DNA of 64,000 bases from Lepraria neglecta (lineage: Eukaryota; Ascomycota; Lecanoromycetes; Lecanorales; Stereocaulaceae): assembly GCA_033220425.1 (NCBI GenBank), contig CM065648.1:5263243-5327242 (forward strand), given 5' to 3'. The stretch's first letter is position 1. Each line of letters starts with the position of its first letter. A program made the translations under genes and the position numbers. This document shows, one piece after another, positions 10,736-23,800 of the stretch. The notes below the pieces were generated by a model. It worked only from the letters and a program-made list of their open reading frames with translations, searched no databases and was not told the DNA's origin.

Positions 10736-11950
10736 CTCCATGTCGCAAGTAGCAGTTTAGTCCTCTAATATAAACAGCAGACCTAGTAAGAGTTGTAAAC
10801 AATAGATGGCCGCGTGTAGCTGTAGAGAGCTATAATTCAAAGGGTGGAGGTATCTGTGGTTATATTCTAACGCCTGACACTATGCTTCCGATCTGTCTAT
10901 CGCCCTTGACATTTTAGTCCCTGCCATCTAATTAGCCAAACTGCTATTCGCGACATGGGGTAATTTGGCAATATAATCATTCGTCCATACCTCCAAGTCC
11001 TCCTCATTCGGGCGTAATACCCTAACTGTAACGGATCCAGGGTCCAGTCCTCAGGCGGGACAGGCGCCGGGAAACCGGGCGCCAAGCCTGAACATCGGAC
11101 GGAAGCCCATGGATAGCGTTTCTTACCAAGCATGTTACGGCAACTGAGCGGCTTACCTAAAGGTTCAACGAAGGGAAGGTTTTTATGAAAATGCCTATAT
11201 AAGGAGTTCATGGGAGGAGCCCAGTTCTGCAGGGATTAGTCTAATCAAGAGCGTACCCTGAGATAGAGTCGACTGGTGCAATAAACCCCTAGATCACGTG
11301 TATCCCTTACGCCCATGGATCTTACACTAAAACGTTCAATCATTCCTACTCCAAAAGGCCTCCTGCTCCGTGCCAGAGGATCTTGGAACTGACTAAGCAC
11401 TCGAGTGGGCCCACATTAAGGTATATATAAGCCAGCCATCATGCGCTTCTGCTGCGGGCCTGATGCGCTTACGGCCCGGTGAAGGTTAGCGCGGCAATGT
11501 CAGGCATGCATATCCTGGCGGGGAATGGATGCGGCAAGCTTACCTAGGTATCACTCGGATCACTAACATGGTGGTACGGAAGTGATTCTTTCCTGCCTGC
11601 AGCGACCCACAAGCTGTCGTAATACCAGGTACTCCCCGATCGTCTGACAACCATGGATCATACCGGTAGCCATGTTCTCTCCAACAAAAAGAAAGACTTT
11701 GTATTTCAAGGCCTAGGTTCTGTCGCGTTGGTGGCGTTACGTAACTTTACAGCTCGATCGGCAAGCCGAACCTACAGTAGCAGCCAGTTGATCGGTCCGT
11801 CGGCGTGCCATATGGTCAGGGCTTGGAGGTTTGCTCCTATACTCAACGCTCAGAAGATAATTCAATAGCTGCGGTCACGTATTATACCAGGAACTTTTGG
11901 AATTTCGGAGGGGGACACTATAGTTTCAGGGCCTAAGTAACGTAACTTTC
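10736..11950. other. Gene-free stretch right of the mariner element
   Basis: Base composition is still balanced. Short open frames (for example minus 11,211-10,897) have no recognisable domain and no intron signals. A TATATATAA box-like sequence lies near 11,420, with no gene that I can attach to it. RIP-like TA saturation begins at about 11,950. Confidence 0.35.
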
Positions 11951-12381
11951 TATACAATTGAAAAACATGTTAAGGGAAAAAAATTTGGTTTTGAAAGATT
12001 CGTCGACGTGTTATTTACCTATATATATACCTAAATCTTTTAAAATAAAGTAGTTACAGTATTTAACTAGTAGAAATCTCGCTCTAAGTATAGTTTTAAG
12101 CCTAAATTCGATGGTTTAAGACGTTGTTTTAATAGGTTTATATATACTTATTCATACTAAAATCGAAAAGCTATCGATTCTTCGGAAGTTTGCGCTCAGA
12201 CGTATCGCCCCCTAGCTACGGAGTTAGCAACGGCTAACCCGATAGGGGCTTAGCCGAGGGGTAGCTTGGCACGTCTAAGGTACTTGAGAGATTTAGTAGT
12301 TATTTTCTACGCTTGCAAATCTTAACTTTTTGGGCAAGCGTCGTCTACTAAACGCTTTTTAGATATCTTGGTAGGCTTCTA

Positions 12382-12418
12382 AAGAAATTTTATTTCTATT
12401 ATAGAAATAAAATTTCTT
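12382..12418. repeat. Perfect 16-bp hairpin (AAGAAATTTTATTTCT / AGAAATAAAATTTCTT)
   Basis: Two 16-base arms are exact reverse complements around a 5-base loop (ATTAT). It is isolated within RIP-mutated DNA and its parent element is unknown. Confidence 0.7.
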
Positions 12419-13063
12419 CCGTATTATATACTACTTTCGTTCTAGAGGTAGTTTATAAGTAGCTAAACGTACTTTAGAATCGACGTTATTCGTACTATAA
12501 CGTCTATAGTCACTACCTACTATAAGCTTAGCGCCGTCTATATATATATACTATAGACTTTACAGATTTTACTTGGAAAGTCTTAACCCTAGCTAATACG
12601 GCTCCTTTTTGCTTAAATTTTACCTATATAGCTACTAAAATCGAAGCGAAAAAGAGTAGCCTTAGTACCCGTAGGAGTCTTTAGCAAAATATCACTTATA
12701 ACTTTTCAACTAGATATCTCTATACGCTACTATTCTATTAGTACTAGTAGTAGAGCTTTTATAGAGATTCTATAGAGTCTAATACCTACTCTAGAACCCT
12801 TATCTACCCTCTCTACTACGCCTTTAGAGTCTTAGATTAATCCTTATATTACTAATCTAAATAATCTAATTAACTCGATAGAGAGATATATACCTGCGAT
12901 ATAGCTAGATAATAAGGCCCTACGGGTCTTACTAAGGAAGAACAAAGGGAAAAGGAAGGTAATAATACTACTAGTAACGATAGAGATAGAGTAGCCTATA
13001 GAGCTAAAAAAGAGAGCTCCAAAAATAAAACTCGGCCCTAAAGAAGACCTTGTATTAGTCTAT

Positions 13064-13667
13064 ATCGCGTTTTCCCAAATCTTGCTGAGAACTTCTAATT
13101 TGCTAGACGCGCGGATAGGGCTGAAATTAGCCTATCAGCAGGATTAGCAAATAGTGCCCGCTAATAGGTCGATTTCAGCGTAATCAGTAAATAGCGCCCG
13201 CTAACAGCGCGATTTCAGCGCATTTAGTAACTCCGGCTTGCTAATAGCAGGATTAGTAGGATTAGCAAGTATTCAGCGAATCACGTGATTGATAACTAAG
13301 CAAAATGTTGATTTTCTATAATCGTCGCCATCGACGGCAGCGACTCCCCCAGAGCCCTATCAACACCAGCTGAAAACGGGCCCCGGAATCGTGCGATTGG
13401 GCTCAAATTCTCGCGGGGGTGATGTTCGTAGCTACCCTTGGGGTTTAGTTGCGGCGTCGCAGTATCGTAATCATTGCGCGCGGTCGCATGTCTTCGGGGA
13501 TGATTTTTGGGTGCTGCTTGGTTACTAATAATACCTTGGAGTTGCTGATCCTACTAATTTCTCGGCCCGCAATTGATATGGGATGCAGACCCTAATCGCT
13601 ATACGGCCTGCTAACAGCGCAAAACTAGCTGTAACGCTAATAATATAGTCTTTTGGGAAAGCGCGAT
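13064..13667. mobile_element. MITE-like element, copy 1
   Basis: About 600 bases, bounded by the inverted repeat ATCGCG(C/T)TTTCCCAAA and TTTGGGAAAGCGCGAT. It has no coding capacity. It is clearly less TA-rich than the surrounding DNA. The same sequence occurs inverted at 37,199-37,772, and a partial copy is at about 43,640-43,773. No convincing target-site duplication could be assigned. Confidence 0.72.
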
Positions 13668-16429
13668 GTAGTTCTATCTAAAATACGCGGATATATATAG
13701 ATAGTTAAAGTTGGACGTTAATTAGTAGAAGAATATAGGAAATAAGTTTAATATATAGCTATATAAACTATTTACTAATTATAAACGCTATATAAAGAAT
13801 CTAGTTAAGGCTCGAAAGTTATTTCTAGAGATACTATAGACGGGAGATAAAGACGAAACGCGTCTATTTATTAATACTATTATATAGTAGATTATACTTA
13901 TTAATAGCTTTAAAGATAAGGAGGTAAATAAGAAGAAAAGTTAGTAAGTTATAGATATAGAAGATAAGAGAGCTTCCTAACTTCAAGTAAATATATCGAA
14001 GACTCTATCTTAGAAGAAGCGCGACTATCTAGATATAAGCTAATTAGATAGTAGTAGCGATAAATTAGGGTTTTTGTAATAGAAAGCTTGGTAAAGTCTT
14101 AGTTAGCTCGCGATTACTATACGCTTAGCGTGCGTTAGCGCTATAAGTCCCGTACGTCCCTTATTTAATAGAAGATTTATACTCCTCCCCTTTTATAGAC
14201 TCCTTAAGAATTAGTCTTAGTATAAACTCTACTACTATACTTTATTTTATATTACTATAGATTCCTATTATAATTATAATTCTCCTTCCTTATAAAGGGT
14301 AGTAATCTAGAATAAATATATTAAGGTAAACGCGCGTAACTCGTAGCTAGAATAGAGGCAAAATATCTAGTACCTTAGAAGATAGTAGAGATAGATAATA
14401 TTAATAGGCGGTTAGCGAAGGTAGTAGAAACCCCCTATAATCGCTTAGAGACGATAGCTATACTTTAGAAGTAATAGGTTTAGTCTCTACCCTAGATAAG
14501 CGTCTAGCGTAGGCTTAATACCGTCGAATCGAGCTCGTTAAATAATATAAATTAGATACTATTCTAGCCTAAATCGAGACCCTTAAATATACCGCTCTAG
14601 ATCTAGAGGTTACTATATAGGCGAGATACTATCTAGAAGAATTATAGAAGTAGTAAGAACTCTAGGAGATACTAGCTCAGATTAAGACTCTAGAAAGAGG
14701 AGAAGTCCTCCCCCGCTAGCTATAGTTCCTCCCCTACTATCTAGTTTAGGCTCTATAAGCTATACTCGCGGTTTAAAATATATATAAAATATATCCTCTA
14801 ATAAGGAAGAAGATTAGAGCCTATCTATAAGACTAGTAAAGCTATCTAAATATTATAGGAAGACTATTCGGGAATACTATAATTAGATAGAGGAATACGA
14901 TACTATCTTTTAATAGATTTATTACTATTTTAAGACAGATAAGAATTATATTCTATACGTAATATTAGCGCTATATAGTAGCCTATAGTAACTATAGGGA
15001 AGCTATAAGAAGGTATATTAGTTAGAGTAAGAGTATAATATCTAGGAGTTCTTTTCGGGGTTCTTTATTAACCTAATTTAGAACCCTATAAATCGCTAAA
15101 TACGGACCTCTTAGGAGATCTAGGATATCTATTAGCAGAATAACTAGTCTACTAGATAATTTAATTAGTATCTAAAGAACCTTAAAGACTAGTTATCCCT
15201 AATAGATAAATTCTACTAAGGGAGTATCTTCCTTATAAAGCTTAGACTTAACCTATATAAAGTAGTACTAATAACGATTCTAGTACCGTAAAAGAGGTTA
15301 GAATTAGTAGACCTAGCTAATAGGTTAGAAGATATAGATATAGATAAGCTGATAAAAGATAATTTATAACTATCTCGCGGTTAAGAAGCTAAGGGAGTAT
15401 AGTTAGGAAATAGAGAAAATAGAGATAGGAGTATTATAACTAGTAGCGGCCCTATCTAGGAGAGCCTTCCTCCTCGATTAAAGAGAGATATAGGTAGTAT
15501 AGAAGCGAATCGAACTAATAAATCCGATATTGCCTACTATAATTACGGGGAACAAGGATATATTCGGCTAAATTACACTAAATCTGCGGCGAATAACTAG
15601 TATATCCTAGTCGGTTTAGTTATAACTCTAGAGGATTATATAGTAGAGCCGCCGGGAAAGGAATACTACTTATCTAAGAATCCTTAAAAGGATAAGAGAA
15701 GGAAAGACTAGAGATAATATTATCCTCTATTATAACTATTCTAGGTCTTATTCTTCTAAATAATAGAATAAAAGAGGCCCTAGCGGAGTATTAATTCGAT
15801 ATAGATATCGAGGTAAATATAATTAGCTAGTATTTTACTATTAAGTATAATATAAAGCTAATAAGTAAGGCTAAGCTACTAAGACCAATTTAGATAGATA
15901 GTAGCTCGATATATTACTATACGGTATACTAAGTAACTACCCGGCTAAAAGATAGTTAGGGACGTATAAGAGATACTATTTATATCTATTACGCTATTAA
16001 TAAGTAGGGCCTCCCTATTATACTAGAGATACTAATATAGAGAAAGAATACCTTAAGATTAATATAGATATAAGGATCTAGCGTTTTAGAATTAATATAA
16101 ACTTACTTAAACTACTAGGCGAAAAGAGTTTATTAAGAAGGCCTAAAGGGAATTAATAGTCTATATACTTCTTATATTAGATCTAGGATTAATACCAATA
16201 TAAAATACCTCTATAGGATTAGTAAAAGTATAGGCTAGCTATAATATAGACGAAGTTACTACGCTAGCGCTACCAGCGTAACTATTAGACTTAGAGGATA
16301 TATTTTTAGTTGAGGAAGCGGGCTATTTGCCCTTATATAAAGACGATAATCACGTAATTAAAACAACTACTATACCCTCCTATAGACTACTCTATAATCT
16401 AGCTAATACTAAGCTTATAGCGCTAAAGG

Positions 16430-17000
16430 CCTATCTAGATAATACTCTAGAATAGGGGTAGATTAGGTATTCTACTAGCCCTACGGGGGCTCTAATCCTA
16501 TTCGTTCTAAAGAAGGATAGAGGCCTATATTTATACGTCGATTACTATAGGCTTAATAAGATTACTATCAAAAATCGCTATCTACTATCGCTTATTAGTA
16601 AAACCCTAGATTATTTAAGCGGTACTAAGGTATTTACTAAGCTTAATCTAAAAGATACTTACTATTAAATTAGGATTAGACTAGGAGACGAGTAGAAGAC
16701 TACGTTCCGTACGTATTACGAGTATTTTAAGTATATAATTATACTATTTAGCCTAACCAATACTTCGATAACCTTTTAGGCATATATTAATAAGGCCTTA
16801 GTAGGCTTAATTAATAACTTTTATATTATTTATCTAGATAATATTCTTATCTTCTCCGAATTAGCGAAGTAATATATATAATATATATATAAAGTCCTTA
16901 AGAAACTTAGATAATTTAAACTTTTTATAAACCCTAAGAAATATTAATTCTTTACTACTAAAGTCGAGTTTCTAGGATTTATTATCTCTATATAAGGTAT
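16430..17000 (+). pseudogene. Gypsy family A reverse transcriptase region
   Basis: The plus strand reads SPTGAPILFVLKKDRGL, VDYYRLNKITIKNRY and FTKLNLKDTYY, then YLDNILIFSE at 16,831. The last is the YLDD catalytic box with its second Asp changed to Asn (GAT-to-AAT, a G-to-A change as RIP makes). Stops replace Trp and Gln codons throughout. Confidence 0.8.
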
Positions 17001-18410
17001 AACTATAGATAAGTATAGGATAGATATAATCTAGGAATAGCTAAGATCTAGGAGCTACTATAAAGTCTAAGTATTCCTAGGATTTATTAACTTCTTTCGG
17101 CGATTTATATATTATTACTCCTAAATTATAGAGTCTTTAATAAGTCTTCTATAGGGGATTATAAAAGGAGTTAAGATAGGACTATTTAAATAGTCTAATA
17201 ATATAGAATATATATTTAACCTACTTCGCGATATCTTTACTAATATTCCTATCCTATATTATTATAATCTAGAGAAGTATATCCGGATTAAGATAGATAC
17301 TTCTGATTTTATAATAGTAGGGATCCTATCCTAGCTATAAGATAGTATATAATAGTACCCGATAGTCTTTTAGTCTCGAAAGATAATTCCTACTAAGAGG
17401 AATTATAAAATCTATAATAAGAAGCTTTTTACTATTATTATAGTATTAAAATAGTATTAATACTACTATAAAGATAGTCTCTACCCTATTAAAGTCCTTA
17501 TAGATTATAATAATCTAAAATATTTTATAAATATAAAAGAGTTAAATAGTTAGTAAGCTAGATAGACGATAAAGCTCTCTATATTCGACTTTATTATCTT
17601 ATATAGGCCTAGTAAAATAAACCTAGCCGATACGCTATCGAGATACCCTAATTATATAGGTATAACTATATCTATAAATCTCTTATTACTAACTCTATAG
17701 TAGAAGCTAGCTAATATAGCGGGGATTTACACCTCTATATTTAAGGTAATTAGGAAGGTATATAGGCTAGATACTTCTAAAGGAGGTAATACTCTAGAAG
17801 TTGGTATAATATATACGGTATATAGTATATACGTAGTATAGATATAATATCTAGCAGTAGAGGTAAAAGCTGAACTACTAGGATCTATACTTACTATTAT
17901 TAATAAGATCTGTTTAAGTTATATAATAAGGCTTAGGAAATCTCTATCCTAAAGCCGAGGGAGCGTAGGCGAGATACCGGCTTAAACTACTTATAACGTA
18001 GCTAGTATCTAGCTTAATCCTATTACTAGAACTATTAGTTATAAATAGCTTATTCTATATATAGTTACTAGTATAATAGCGTCTTATAAAACGATATATA
18101 TACTTGAAAGTAATTCTATTATCTAACTTATTAAAGCCTTATAGCTTAAAGACCCTTAGGTCTCTAGCTATAGATAAGGCAAAGAGATAGAAAATTATAT
18201 AGTAAATACTAGGTCTTAGATATAGAATAAATAAGGTCTTCTAAGATATAATAGTACTATATATATATCTAAAGACGAAGCTATCTACGATAAGCTATTA
18301 AAACGCTATTATAATAACCCTTTAGCAGGATATTTTAGGTCTAATAAGACAATAGAGCTCCTCTAGAGGAAGTTCTTCTAGGGTACTATTAATAAGAATA
18401 TCAAGGTATA

Positions 18411-19386
18411 TCTTTTTTCTAATAACAGATTATAAGGACTTTCGGAGTAATTCCGCACTTGTAGCCAATTAGAACATCCCTTTAGAGCTGTATTTCCTCT
18501 CTCGGCTAGCGCCTTCAACCACCAAAAGTCGAATCCGCTACGCACTTCTTCGCAGTAATGCCCCGCGCTATATACGCTATATAATATCGAGATGATTTCA
18601 TATGTTTTGGAGTCAATCATTAGCTTGCTTACGCATCAAGAATTTTTAGAATCGGCCTATTTACGCAATAGTTATGAGCAAAAGAAGCGTTTTCGCTATG
18701 TTTTGCGGGCAGCGCGAGCTCGGTAGCAAATGCCAAGTATTGGGTTAAATATGCATCGCAACTTCTTCGCAGTACTTCCCCGCGCTACATACGTCATATG
18801 ATATCGATATAATTTCGTGAGTTTTGAAACCAAGTATGCGCTTTCCAACACCGTCAAACTTTTCAAAATCGGTCTATTTGCGCAAAAGTTATGAGCAAAA
18901 GAAGCGCTTTCGCCATGTTTTGCGGGCAGCGCAAGCTCGGTGGCAAATGCCAAGCATTGAGCTTGGCGCCCCGGACCCTAGAACATCAAAAGTTGAATAT
19001 GCACCGCAACTTCTTCGCAGCAATGCCCCGCGCTATATACGTCATGATATCGAGATAATTTCGTGAGTTTTGGAACCAAGCATGCGCTTTCCAACGCCGT
19101 TCGAATTTGAAATCTGGCTAAGATTTGGCTGAGGAAAGCTCAAATAACATGTTTTTGCCTGCGCAGTTCCCCAAAGCTACCCCCGCAGCCGCCCCCAAAG
19201 CACTAATATACTAAATCCTTAATAACTTTTGCCCTATTAGGATTAGGGCTTAGCTTTATATGTATAAAATGTACTATAAATATAGGACTTTCTAATACCG
19301 CTTAAATTTCCTAAATCGAGTATAGAATAAGCGAGATATAGCCGTTTTTACTGTAATCTTCTGTGAAGATTACGGGCACTCACTTA
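18411..19386 (+). mobile_element. Helitron-like element, copy 1 (non-autonomous)
   Basis: It begins TCTTTTTTCTAATAACAG after an A and ends CACTCACTTA before a T. A 9-bp-stem hairpin (GTAATCTTC-TGT-GAAGATTAC, 19,353-19,373) lies 13 bases from the 3' end. There is no target duplication. The inside holds two to three copies of a module of about 240 bases (TTCTTCGCAG, CCCCGCGC and ATCGAGAT blocks) and no Rep/helicase gene. It interrupts the family-A integrase. Confidence 0.75.
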
Positions 19387-20844
19387 TATAGATATATATA
19401 ATATTTATTAGCGTATAAAAGCTAGACGGTATCGCCTATATAGCGAAATATATATATTACTATAGCTAAAGGGTCTATAGAAAGAAATTACTATAGACTT
19501 TATTACTAACCTATTACTAAGTAAGCGGAGAGGATATATTTATAATATAATTCTTATAATAGTCGATTAGTATATAAAGATAGTTAGATACTTTCTAATC
19601 TAAAAGACTATTAATACTATTAATCTAGCGGAGCTCTTCTTTAAGGAAATTATCCTTAGATATAGCTATCTAGATAGTATTATCTCGGATAGAGGTAGTA
19701 TATTTACTAGTAGCTTTTAGGCTAAGATTTACTATTAAACGAAAATAAAGAGAAATCTTAGTACTATATTCTACCTCTAAACTAATAGCTAGATAGAACG
19801 CCAAAATTAAACGCTTAAGTATTATCTATATATCTACTACGATAAATAGTAGAGTAACTAGACGGGTCTTCTACTACTAGCTAAATTTATCTATTACTAA
19901 GCTTAATAAACGAGCTCTAAGAGAAGTCTATTTTACTTAATATATAGCTATAAGCTAGAGCTTAAAATATATACTAAGGATAATACTAGAGAGGAAGAGG
20001 TACCTATAGTAAAGGATTATATAAAGTAACTTTATTAAATATAAGATATATTTATAAAATACTAGGTAACTATATAGGAATTATAGGCTAAATACTATAA
20101 TTAATATTATAAGCTACGTATTCTTAATAAAGAGGATTTAGTATTACTATTAACTAAAATTTTAAAGTTAAAAAGACCGAGTAAAAAGATATTCTATAAG
20201 TAGATTAGGCTATTTTATATAGACGAGCCTATTAGAAAGTAAATATACCGCTTTATAATCTCTATAGAATATTTAATTTATTCTATCTTTTATATCTCTC
20301 TTCTAGAGCTATATAAATATAGGCTAAATAATAAGTTAATTCCTGAATTTTAACTCCTAGAACTTATTAATAACTAAAGGTATAGGAAGTAGAAGAGATT
20401 TTAGGAAAATATACTTAGAAAGGAATTATTTCCTATAAAATTAAGTAGAAAGGATAGCTATTATAGTATAATTAGTAGATAGTAGAATAAAATATAGAAG
20501 GTCTATCTTATATATAAGATATATATAATTAATAGCTAAAGAAAGAGCGGAGATAAAGGAAGGGTTAGATTAGCTATATATTAAGGAGAAATTAGGGAGA
20601 AAGGTAAAGTATTTATAGATCTAATAAAAGACTAAATAAGAGATAGTAAGAAGTAACCTCTTCGCTATATAGATATATATAAGAACTACTCTATTTACTA
20701 GTAAAACGCTAGTATATATAATAAATAAACTACCCGAAGACGCTACCAATATTATACGTAAGCGCTATATAGGCAGAATATACGCTAACTATATATTAGA
20801 GCCACCGGGTCTAACAAGACTATCGTAGAGGATAAAGGACTTTG

Positions 20845-23800
20845 GGATAGGATAGGTAGATTAAGCGATAAGCGTAATGTAACCAGGGCGCTTAAGAATG
20901 ATAAGCGCAATGAGCGCAGTGCGATTAGTGCGCTTATAGAAGGCTTGGCAGGATTTCCTATTGCTATATATACGGAGTACTACTTACCACTTGGAGTATC
21001 GTACTCAACCTCTTTCTATTTATAGTAGTATCCTACTATATATAATAGATCTCTTAAGCTAGGCACTAAATATATATTACCTAATTATATACCAGACCCG
21101 CTTAGTATTACTAAGGCCTACTTCGCCTCTTGTATAGTAATACCTCTATCCCTAGTAAGAATAATCTATATATAACCGTTAGTATATAATACGATTTATA
21201 ATACTTTAAGTACCCTTAAGGATAAGTACTATACTAAGAGACCCTAGGGTATCTACCCTAAGCTCTTTAGGAGGGAGTAGATAATAATACCTAACTATTA
21301 ATAAAGGACTTAGTAGATATATTAAGATAGCCTAGCCCGACTTATACTATAGAGAAAGAGATAAGCTTAAGGGATAGCTATCCTAGATATTACTTTATTT
21401 AAAGTTTTAAGGAGACTTTATACCTATATAATAATATTTAACCTTTACTATTACTTACTTATATAGAAGAGCCTAAAAGTAGGTTAATTCGTTCCCTAAG
21501 AAATATATAGAAGATAATAATAAGGATAGCGAAATTAAATAATAGATAGAGAGTATAACTATATTTAGACTTAAAATCTACTATATATTCGGACTATTAA
21601 ACGAGATTAATATAGTAATATAAACTATTTAGTACTTAACTTAGAAGAAGTCTATATTAGAATATTTAACTTAGTTTTAGTAGTATATAGTAAAAACTGA
21701 CTAGGATAATAATATATTAATAATTATATATTAGAGAGGTCTTAAGGATAATATTAAAGATAAGTTTATAAGATTAGAGATTATTAATAATACTCTAGAT
21801 AAGTTAATTAAAGAAGTAATTAAGATTAATAATAAATTATTTAAGAGGACTATAGAGAAAAGGTATAATAGAGGAGTCGGCTAAATAGAATACTTAAGCT
21901 TTTTTACTAAATCGAAGAGCTATTACCTAGGATATAAGGAATACGACCCTTATAGATATATATCTATAGAACTAGACTTTATAGAAAAGAAAGGAAAGTA
22001 AGCCTTTAGAGGGCCTATAAGGGGTAAGAAGTAGTAAAGGGGTAAGAAAATACTAAAGTATTATAGCTATAGTAAACCGGGCTACTTTACTAGAGACTAT
22101 AAGTTAAAAAATATAGTATATTAATAGTAGCTAAATATACTAGAGAAAGTATATGCCTAGGATAATATAGATAATATACCTAAGGAAATTCTACTAGTAT
22201 AGAATAAAGTTAAAGAAGATATTAGTTCCTAGTATAATAGGATAATATAAGAAGAGCTTAATAAAGAATCTAAAAACAGCGATAGTAATTTTATAAGGAA
22301 ATTTAATATACTTATTAAAGATTAATATAGAGAAGACCTAAATACTAAAGATAGTAGTAAGGCTTAAGATAAAGAATCTAAATAGGATTAGGATAAGAGT
22401 AAAATAGACCTAGAGTAGGAAGAAGCCCTTAGTATATTAGAAGCTAAGTAGGAAGAAATATAACTACTAAGGAAAATAATACCTAAAACTACTATATCTA
22501 AGGAAGAAGAAGAAAACTCTAAGGAATATATATAGCTAGACTATCGGATAGATCGAAATTACTAAGGTTACAAGAGTATACTATAGGAAGAATATATATC
22601 GCTTTACTACGCTTAGTATAGTATACTAAGGAATATAGCTAGGGGACTAGTTAGAATACTACCCTGCGGATATAACTATTACTACGAATATTAGGAAAAC
22701 GGATATCTATAGTATCTCGTAACGAAAAGAATTTACTAATACTTTCTAGGACGCGATAAGGAATAGTTAAAGAGAGTTATTAGAGAATTAAACTATAACC
22801 TAAGTATAAAAGAGTACTATTTAATAGAATAGTACGCCTATCTATATAATAACTACAAGAAATATATATAGTCAAAGTCGAAGGTAGGGTTCCTACTCCT
22901 ATAAGCGGGAAAAGAGTAATCCTTTATAGTAGGGGCAGCTATAAGGAGATCAATATATTAACCCCTAAATAATATCTATATTCCGCGTAATACGATATAT
23001 ATATAAAGGTACTAATAATCGTTAATAGATAGCGGACTATCGTGATAATAGATTCTAGAGCTACTAGAAACTTTATTTTATAAGACTTAGTATAATCGAC
23101 TAGAATACTAACTCGAAGGAAGTTATAGTAGTATAATCTTTAGATAGCTAATAGATTAATACTATTAATAGGAAAGGTAGACGAAGAGATACTTTTATTA
23201 CCTAGTATAATTTAATACTACTATAAGGAGATTACCTTTAATATTATTAGGATAGCTACTTATTATATAATTTTAGGAATACCTTAGTTAAAGAAGTATA
23301 ACCTAATAATTAATTAGGCTCGAGGAGTACTCAAGATAGACCGATCTAGAAATATTACTAGGATTATACCTATATATTAGTAGTATTTAATAGTAGATAA
23401 GAAGTCGAACCGAAGACTAGTTAAGGTATATATTACCTTAGCTTTAAATAATAAGGATAGCCTCTAGTAGAGAGGGTCCGACTCTATAATTACTAGTATA
23501 GATTAGTAAGATAATAAAGTAAAAGTAAAGAAAAGAGGAATTAATATACTCTCTATCCCTTAAGAGTATAATATATAGGTATATTTATTCGAGGAAGAGA
23601 CGAATATAAAAGTATTACCTAGGTACTAGCTATAGGATTATAAGATTAAACTCGAACCTAGTAGAGAGCCGATATTTAGATCTATTTATATATTATTAGA
23701 AAAGGAACTTAAAGTACTTCGCGGGTATATCGACGAGAACCTTAAGAAATGATTTATTCGGGAATCTAAATTAGTAGTAGATTATCCTATCCTCTTTATA

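Larger units (their letters stand above)
11950..14075 (+). pseudogene. RIP-degraded coding-like segment of unknown type, interrupted by a MITE-like element
   Basis: This stretch is TA-saturated. On the plus strand, ignoring stops that fit CAG/CAA changes, a continuous frame with a lysine-rich character runs from about 12,900. It continues past the element at 13,064-13,667 (segments such as KALRVLLRKNKGKRKVI, LVKARKLFLEI and SQKKRDYLDISQLDS) to about 14,070. I do not recognise the family. It may be the end of a transposon protein lying next to the family-A LTR. Confidence 0.35.
14076..20840 (+). mobile_element. Ty3/Gypsy chromovirus, family A, RIP-degraded
   Basis: A candidate 5' LTR begins TGTAATAGAAAGCTTGG at 14,076; a piece of the same LTR lies inverted at 43,774-43,858. 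Domains in order are gag with a zinc knuckle near 15,530-15,582 (Cys codons now TAT, read YYNYGEQGYIRLNY) and RT near 16,430-17,000. Then come RNase H (17,260-17,640) and the integrase HHCC region (18,250-18,410), which Helitron copy 1 interrupts. The integrase core resumes at 19,387-20,050 with TIDFITN, SIISDRGSIF and IERQN. A chromodomain-like segment follows near 20,395-20,520. The 3' LTR was not found. Every coding block is broken by stops. Confidence 0.8.

Noticed and set aside
10897-11211. 104-codon minus-strand frame
   Set aside because: No family resemblance, no intron signals, and codon content looks random.
20845-21203. Possible tRNA or promoter array in the AGCGATAAGCGCAATGAGCG blocks
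   Set aside because: The same blocks recur at every family-B LTR and are simply part of that LTR.
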